Assembly: GCA_025965195.1 (NCBI GenBank)
Contig: JAOPXK010000024.1
Span: 1 to 64,000 of the forward strand
DNA: 64,000 nt
Reading direction: 5' to 3'
Origin: Marmoricola sp.
Lineage (GTDB): Bacteria > Actinomycetota > Actinomycetes > Propionibacteriales > Nocardioidaceae
Part shown: piece by piece, positions 59,212-64,000 of the stretch
How positions within the stretch are numbered: the first letter of the stretch is position 1
Layout of the letters: the number at the start of each line of letters is the position of its first letter
Made by a program: the position numbers and the translations under genes
The notes under the pieces: model-generated
The model's input: the letters and a program-made list of their open reading frames with translations, nothing else
The model's database searches: none
Told to the model about the DNA's origin: nothing

Positions 59212-60075
59212 CTAGCTCGCCTTCTTTTTGGCAGCCTTCTTCGCGGCGGGTTTTCTCGCTGCCGACTTCTTCGCGGGCTTCGCTGCCGCGGGCTCCTCGC
59301 CGCGTGCGGTCTTGGCGGCGTCGACGCTGCGCTGGAGTGCGGCGAGCAGATCGACCACCTCTCCCGAGGACTTCTTCGCCTGCGGCGTCTTCTTGACCTC
59401 GCCGCCCTCGATCTTGGCCTTGACGAGTGCCTCGACGGCCTCGCGGTAGTCGTCCTCGAACTCGTCGGCGGCGAAGTCACCTGCCAGGGTCTCCACGAGC
59501 ATGTTGGCCATCTTCACCTCGGCCGGCTTCGCGTCGTCGGAGCCCACCGTGGCGAAGTCGGGGGACCGGATCTCGTCGGGCCACATCATCGTCTGCATCA
59601 CGATCACGTTGTCGCGGACGCGAAGGACGGCCAGCGACATCCGGGTGCGGATCGAGACCGTCACCAGTGCCATCCGGTCGGCATCGACGAGCGCCTGGCG
59701 CAACAGGGCGTAGGGCTTGGCGCCGGTCTTCTCGGGCTCGAGGTAGTAGGACTTCTCCAGCAGCATCGGGTCGATCTGGTCGCTCGGCACGAACTTCTCG
59801 ACGCTGATCTCCCGGCTGCTGCTTGCCGGCAGGTCGGCCAGGTCGTTGTCGTCGAGGATGACCATCTCGCCGTCCTCGGTCTCGTAGCCCTTGGCGATGT
59901 CGGCGTAGGACACCTCCTCGCCGTCCAGGCTGCAGACACGTTGGTACTTGATCCGGCCGCCGTCCTTGGCATGCACCTGACGGAACGAGATGTCCTTGCT
60001 CTCGGTCGCGGAATACAGCTTGACGGGCACGCTGACGAGCCCGAAGGAGACGGCTCCCTTCCAGATGGCGCGCAT
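59212..60075 (-). CDS. ku: Ku protein of non-homologous end joining
   Basis: 287 residues. Opening MRAIWKGAVSFGLVSVPVKLYSATE is the bacterial Ku signature; VSIRTRMSLAVLRVRDNVIVMQTMMWPDEIR is the core ring. The last 35 residues are Lys/Ala-rich repeats, like the DNA-binding tail of actinobacterial Ku. It binds DNA ends as a homodimer and recruits LigD. Divergent from the LigD genes by 77 bases. Confidence 0.94.
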   Translation of the reverse strand: MRAIWKGAVSFGLVSVPVKLYSATESKDISFRQVHAKDGGRIKYQRVCSLDGEEVSYADIAKGYETEDGEMVILDDNDLADLPASSSREISVEKFVPSDQIDPMLLEKSYYLEPEKTGAKPYALLRQALVDADRMALVTVSIRTRMSLAVLRVRDNVIVMQTMMWPDEIRSPDFATVGSDDAKPAEVKMANMLVETLAGDFAADEFEDDYREAVEALVKAKIEGGEVKKTPQAKKSSGEVVDLLAALQRSVDAAKTARGEEPAAAKPAKKSAARKPAAKKAAKKKAS

Positions 60076-60152
60076 GCGGATTCCCTTCGCCGGTGACCTG
60101 TCTCAACTCAAGACTCGTGAAACCAACGGTACTCATCGGACAGGATGAGGTC

Positions 60153-61097
60153 ATGCGTCCGATGCTGGCCACCCGCGGCGACCATGTGCCCGTTGGTGAC
60201 GCCTGGACCCACGAGGTCAAGTGGGACGGGATGCGCGTGCTCGTGGACGTCTCGGTCGATGGAGCACAGTCGGGAACTGCCCGGCTGTTCTCCCGCAACG
60301 AGAACGACGTGACGATCTCCTTTCCCGAGCTCGCGGCCCTGGCTTCCCTCGGCAGGGACTTCCTGCTCGACGGCGAGGTGGTCGCGCTCGGGACCGGAGT
60401 GCCCTCGTTCGGGGCGCTCGCCGACCGGATGCATGTGCGTGACGCCCGCAAGGCTGCCCGGCTTGCCGAGTCGAACCCGGTCACGCTGGTCGTCTTCGAT
60501 CTGCTCCGCCTCGACGGGGTCGACCTGTTGAGGCAGCCGTTGCGGGAACGACGCTCGTTGCTGGTCGGGCTGGGGCTCGATGACGTCGCCTGGCAGGTGC
60601 CTCCGACGTACGACGACGGGCAGATGCTCCTCCACGCCGCGGAACAACAGGGGCTCGAGGGCATCGTGAGCAAGAAGTGGTCCTCGACGTACCGCCCGGA
60701 CGTGCGGACCCGGGACTGGCTGAAGTTCCCGATCCGACCGACCGGGTCCTATGTCGTCGGCGGCTTCCGTCGCGAGACGGGGAGCGAGCATCGTCTCGGC
60801 GCCGTCCTCGTCGGCCAGCCGAGCCCGCAAGGACTGTTGTACCGGGGCCGGGTCGGGAGTGGCATTGCCGGCAAGGCGGGCCAACGGCTCGGGGAGCTGC
60901 TCCTGCCGACGGTGAGAGCGAGCAGTCCGTTCGTCGACGAGGTGCCGCGGCTGGACCAGGACGGCACGGTGTGGGTCGAACCGGTGCTCGTCGTGGACGT
61001 GCAGTACCTCCAGCTCAGCAGGGACGGGCGGCTGCGGCAGCCGGCGTACCGTGGCATTCGCAGTGACCTGACGCCAAGCGATCTCGGAGGCGAATGA
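60153..61097 (+). CDS. ATP-dependent DNA ligase, LigD ligase-type (separate gene)
   Basis: 314 residues from ATG 60153. Adenylation motif KWDGMR (Lys near residue 26), EVVALGTGVPSFGALADRMH, EGIVSKKWSSTYRPDVRTRDWLKFP, and an OB-fold C-terminus. It corresponds to the ligase part of LigD; the polymerase part lies at 61819 as another gene. No 3'-phosphoesterase domain was found. ATGA overlap with the next gene. Confidence 0.9.
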   Translation: MRPMLATRGDHVPVGDAWTHEVKWDGMRVLVDVSVDGAQSGTARLFSRNENDVTISFPELAALASLGRDFLLDGEVVALGTGVPSFGALADRMHVRDARKAARLAESNPVTLVVFDLLRLDGVDLLRQPLRERRSLLVGLGLDDVAWQVPPTYDDGQMLLHAAEQQGLEGIVSKKWSSTYRPDVRTRDWLKFPIRPTGSYVVGGFRRETGSEHRLGAVLVGQPSPQGLLYRGRVGSGIAGKAGQRLGELLLPTVRASSPFVDEVPRLDQDGTVWVEPVLVVDVQYLQLSRDGRLRQPAYRGIRSDLTPSDLGGE

Positions 61098-61822
61098 TGC
61101 TGGGTCGACCGATGCTCGAGCGCCTCGGATGTCTCTTGGTCGCCGGCGTCCTGGCGACGTTGCTGCCGGGTCTTGGCACCCCTGCGTCGGCAGCCACTCA
61201 CCACGTCCGCCTCGACGGGGTGACGGCCACTCTCGCGTCCGGCACGCATCAGGTGATCACGGTGAACCACACCGGCGGTGATCGGGCACGGGTGACGTTG
61301 TGGGTCTGGCATGCGGGTCGCGGCTGGCGCCGGGTGGCCCAGAGCACCGACGGCCGGATCGGGTACGGCGGACTGGTGGCCGGCTGGAAGCGGAAACAGG
61401 GCAGTGGGGCCACCCCGCTCGGCACGTTCAGGCTGATCTCGTCGTTCGGCACGCACCGGGCACACGCGTCCTGGAAGCTGCCCTACCGGCGGATCGCTCC
61501 TGGGGACTACTGGGTCGAGGACAACGGCTCGGCGTTCTACAACCGCTACCGCAACAAGGCCGAGGGTGGTTTCCGTTGGTGGCTGTCGACGAGTGACGTC
61601 AACAACTCCGAGCTGCTGAGCAGCTTTCCGGGACAGTACGAGTACTCGATCGTGACGAGCTTCAACCTCAACCAGGTCCGGCACCGCGGTGCCGGGATCT
61701 TCCTGCACGTCAACGGCTCGGGCGCCACCGCCGGCTGTGTGTCCGCACCCCGCTGGTTCCTCCAGCGCACGATGGCCGTGCTCAACCCGCAGTGGCGTCC
61801 AGCGATCGCCGTGGGGCGATGA
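61094..61822 (+). CDS. secreted L,D-transpeptidase (YkuD-like)
   Basis: 242 residues. Signal peptide ends at ASAATHH. C-terminal catalytic block FLHVNGSGATAGCVSAP holds the His and Cys of the L,D-transpeptidase fold; GATPLGTFRLISSFG is the upstream conserved segment. Such enzymes crosslink or edit peptidoglycan. ATGA overlaps with the ligase gene before and the polymerase gene after place it inside the LigD operon. Confidence 0.85.
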   Translation: MMLGRPMLERLGCLLVAGVLATLLPGLGTPASAATHHVRLDGVTATLASGTHQVITVNHTGGDRARVTLWVWHAGRGWRRVAQSTDGRIGYGGLVAGWKRKQGSGATPLGTFRLISSFGTHRAHASWKLPYRRIAPGDYWVEDNGSAFYNRYRNKAEGGFRWWLSTSDVNNSELLSSFPGQYEYSIVTSFNLNQVRHRGAGIFLHVNGSGATAGCVSAPRWFLQRTMAVLNPQWRPAIAVGR

Positions 61823-62790
61823 CGGTGGCAGCCCCGGGGAAGGAGGAGCGCACCGAGGTCAGGGTCGAGGTCGACGGGCGTGCCCTCACGATCGTCAACC
61901 TCGAGAAAGTGATGTATCCGCGCACCGGCACCACCAAGGGCGAGGTTCTCGACTACTACGCGCGCATCGCCCCGGTGCTGCTCCCGCACCTGGCTGATCG
62001 GGCGGTCACCCGGATCCGTTGGCCGCACGGCACCGGAGACAAGTCCTTCTTCGAGAAGAACGCGCCCGCGGGAGCGCCGTCCTGGTTGCGGGTCGTGACA
62101 GTCCCGACCACCGGTTCACGCACGAAGTCCGGTGAAGAGGGCGAGCTCCGGTTCCCGATCATCGATTCGCTCGCTGCCCTTACCTACCTGGTGAATCTCG
62201 CCTCCCTCGAATTGCACGTGCATCAGTGGACGGTCACCAGGAAGGGCAAGACCCGCAACCCGAACCGACTGGTGATCGATCTCGACCCGGGCGATCCGGC
62301 AGGGCTGATGGAGTGCGCGCAGGTCGCGCTGCTGGTCAAGGAGCGGCTCGCCAAGGACGGGTTGAACTGTGTGCCGGTGACCAGCGGGTCGAAGGGCCTG
62401 CATCTGTACGCCGGCCTCCCTCCGACCGGCTCAGGACAACCGATCGGAAGGACCTCTGACGAGGTCCGGGACTACGCCAGGGAGATCGCCGAGGAGCTCG
62501 AGAAGGAACACCCGAAGCTGGTCGTCTCCCAGATGACCAAGACCAGGCGCGGTGGCAAGGTCTTCCTCGACTGGTCGCAGAACACCGGCGCGAAGACGAC
62601 CATCTCGCCGTACAGCCTGCGCGGGCGGGACTCTCCGATGGTTGCGGCTCCGCGCACCTGGGACGAGATCGAGGTCGGCGCCGAGGATCCGCTGGGGCTC
62701 GAACAGCTGAGGTTCAACGAGGTGCTGGACCGCGTCGACGAGTACGGCGACCTGTTGGGCCTCGGTGGCGCACCGGGCACAGATCAGTAG
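61819..62790 (+). CDS. LigD-type polymerase/primase for end joining (separate gene)
   Basis: 323 residues, archaeo-eukaryotic primase fold. VNLEKVMYPRTGTTKGEVLDYYARIAPVLLPHL, LELHVHQW and catalytic LVIDLDPG; SGSKGLHLYAGL; RGGKVFLDWSQNTGAKTTISPYSLRGR. It fills gaps with ribo- or deoxynucleotides during end joining. The 3' end overlaps the convergent sugar transferase by seven bases. Confidence 0.93.
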   Translation: MTVAAPGKEERTEVRVEVDGRALTIVNLEKVMYPRTGTTKGEVLDYYARIAPVLLPHLADRAVTRIRWPHGTGDKSFFEKNAPAGAPSWLRVVTVPTTGSRTKSGEEGELRFPIIDSLAALTYLVNLASLELHVHQWTVTRKGKTRNPNRLVIDLDPGDPAGLMECAQVALLVKERLAKDGLNCVPVTSGSKGLHLYAGLPPTGSGQPIGRTSDEVRDYAREIAEELEKEHPKLVVSQMTKTRRGGKVFLDWSQNTGAKTTISPYSLRGRDSPMVAAPRTWDEIEVGAEDPLGLEQLRFNEVLDRVDEYGDLLGLGGAPGTDQ

Positions 62791-64000
62791 GCGCCTGCAT
62801 GGGTCAGCACTGCCCGCACCGTCTTCATGACTATCTGCAGGTCGAGGGTCAGTGACCAGTTGTCGACGTACATCAGGTCCAGGCGGACCGAGTCGTCCCA
62901 GGAGAGGTCCGAACGTCCCGAGACCTGCCACAAACCGGTGAGGCCGGGCTTCACGGCGAGCTTGCGGCGGATGTCGTACTCGTACTTCTCGACCTCGGAC
63001 GGCAGTGGTGGCCGCGGCCCGACCAGGGACATCTGACCGAGCACGACGTTGACCAGCTGTGGCAGCTCGTCGAGCGAGTAGCGGCGCAGGATCCGTCCGA
63101 GCCGGGTCGTTCGCGGGTCCGCGTGGACCTTGAACAGCGCGCCGTCGGCCTCATTCAGGACGGCGAGCTCGAGCAGGTGCTCGTCGGCACCCACGAACAT
63201 CGTGCGGAACTTGAAGATCGTGAACGGGCGGTCCCGCAGACCGACTCGGGTCTGTTTGAAGATCGCAGGCCCGCTGGACTCCCACCGGATCGCGACGGCA
63301 AGGACGAGCAGCAGCGGGCTCAACAGGAGCAGGGCAGTCGCGGCTGCGGTGCGCTCCCAGATGTCCTTGACCAGCCGTCGTGGTCCCCCGAGCTCGGTCG
63401 CCCTGATGTGCAGCAGCTGGATCGACCCGGCAGTCGAGACCGTGGTCCGTGCCTTGGCGACGTCGAACAGGCCGGAGAAGACGAAGAGCTGGGTGCCGGA
63501 CGACTCCAGCTCCCAGCCCAACCGGCGCAGGACCGAGGCGTCGAGGTGACTGCACGGCAGCACGATCACGGCGTCTGCCCGGTGCTCCGCTGCGGCCTGG
63601 GCGAGACCATCCATGCCCAGGGTGACCGGCACGTCGAAGTCGGGAACCTCGCCGTCGAGGAAGACGCAGACGCCAGCCACGGTCAGGCCATGGCTGCGAG
63701 CGCGCTGGAGCCCCTTGAGCACCTGCATGACCTCACCGCGGTGTCCAGCGACCACGACGCGATGGGTGGCTGTCTTCCGGGTGGACCACACGTGGATCGC
63801 TCCGCGCGGCACCAGCGCCAGCACAGCGGTGAGCACGACGACCGTCAGTACGTCGGGCCGTGGGGCCGGAAGCAACGGGGTAGCGGAGAGCAGGTCACCG
63901 ACGATCACGAAGACGATGCCGGCGCGCACCACCTTGCGGGCGTCGTCACGGTAGGGCTGCGCCAACCGGTACTCATAGCCGCGGACGCCAGCCATGATGG
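62784..64000 (-). CDS. polyprenyl-phosphate sugar transferase (exopolysaccharide initiation), probably truncated by the window
   Basis: The frame is open to the window edge. From Met 63995 there are 403 residues: a membrane helix pair, a Rossmann-like middle, a further membrane helix near residue 215-235 and the catalytic transferase domain (FKQTRVGLRDRPFTIFKFRTM; LRRYSLDELPQLVNVVLGQMSLVGPRPPLPSEVEKYE; KPGLTGLWQVSGRSDLSWDD). Full-length relatives have about four membrane helices at the N-terminus, so the start is likely beyond the window. Transfers a sugar phosphate to undecaprenyl phosphate. Confidence 0.9.
   Translation of the reverse strand, partial: IMAGVRGYEYRLAQPYRDDARKVVRAGIVFVIVGDLLSATPLLPAPRPDVLTVVVLTAVLALVPRGAIHVWSTRKTATHRVVVAGHRGEVMQVLKGLQRARSHGLTVAGVCVFLDGEVPDFDVPVTLGMDGLAQAAAEHRADAVIVLPCSHLDASVLRRLGWELESSGTQLFVFSGLFDVAKARTTVSTAGSIQLLHIRATELGGPRRLVKDIWERTAAATALLLLSPLLLVLAVAIRWESSGPAIFKQTRVGLRDRPFTIFKFRTMFVGADEHLLELAVLNEADGALFKVHADPRTTRLGRILRRYSLDELPQLVNVVLGQMSLVGPRPPLPSEVEKYEYDIRRKLAVKPGLTGLWQVSGRSDLSWDDSVRLDLMYVDNWSLTLDLQIVMKTVRAVLTHAGAY

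Overview
The window is high-GC DNA with a typical actinobacterial gene repertoire: F420-dependent oxidoreductase, PASTA Ser/Thr kinase beside an Rv2175c-like protein, class II DAHP synthase, Ku/LigD repair, ArfABC-like genes, and many TANNNT -10 boxes placed 6-8 nt before start codons (leaderless mRNAs). Gene content and codon use fit a Nocardioides-like member of the Propionibacteriales, although no rRNA or other marker here proves the genus. No rRNA, tRNA, CRISPR array, insertion sequence or phage gene was seen. No gap between genes exceeds 300 bases.

Layout. 1-8.4 kb: the 3' part of ftsK, a RodZ-like membrane protein, an ArfC-like protein plus an arfA-arfB-arfC operon carrying 'sunset' domains, rimO, pgsA and a pentapeptide-repeat gene. 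8.5-12.9 kb: a GH15 glucanase/trehalase-type enzyme, an acyl-CoA synthetase and a TetR regulator. 12.8-22.9 kb: an amino-sugar catabolic cluster (deacetylase, tagatose/fructose-bisphosphate aldolase, PfkB kinase, ROK kinase, SIS deaminase/isomerase, ABC importer, DeoR repressor and a divergent ABC ATPase) that reads as a complete N-acetylgalactosamine route. 22.9-32.6 kb: cinA C-terminal domain, two proteins of unknown function, glpK, an F420 enzyme, a DUF1028 protein, a desaturase-reductase-ferredoxin fusion under a perfect palindrome, a PPi-type 6-phosphofructokinase and a quinone-oxidoreductase-like enzyme. 32.7-39 kb: a LuxR regulator, class II DAHP synthase, a cupredoxin-like protein, threonine aldolase, and a second (type I) DAHP synthase preceded by a candidate Tyr/Phe leader peptide and attenuator. 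39-43.8 kb: a DUF1707 protein, an EamA exporter, an ECF sigma factor with its membrane partner, and a LysM/transglycosylase protein. 43.8-49.3 kb: a PknL-type kinase, an Rv2175c-like DNA-binding protein, a secreted RNase with a barstar, a polyprenyl synthase and MetF; the order of the pknL, Rv2175c, prenyl synthase and metF homologues recalls M. tuberculosis Rv2172c-Rv2176. 49.4-53.6 kb: a phytoene-desaturase-like oxidase, DUF4126, an ArsC-like protein, YbaK and a Tat-lipoprotein serpin. 53.7-58.2 kb: a perfect SOS box before a HEPN-type protein, two tandem SDR paralogues, and a sortase with an adjacent wall-type surface protein. 58.3-64 kb: a VOC protein, Ku, and a split LigD (ligase and polymerase genes separated by an L,D-transpeptidase gene), ending in a truncated sugar transferase.

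The most unusual items are the aroF leader/attenuator, the Ku/LigD/L,D-transpeptidase operon, the single-chain desaturase with its own electron-transfer chain, the SOS-boxed HEPN gene divergent from a serpin, the kinase-substrate/RNase/barstar operon, and the arfABC locus with up to three sunset domains per protein.
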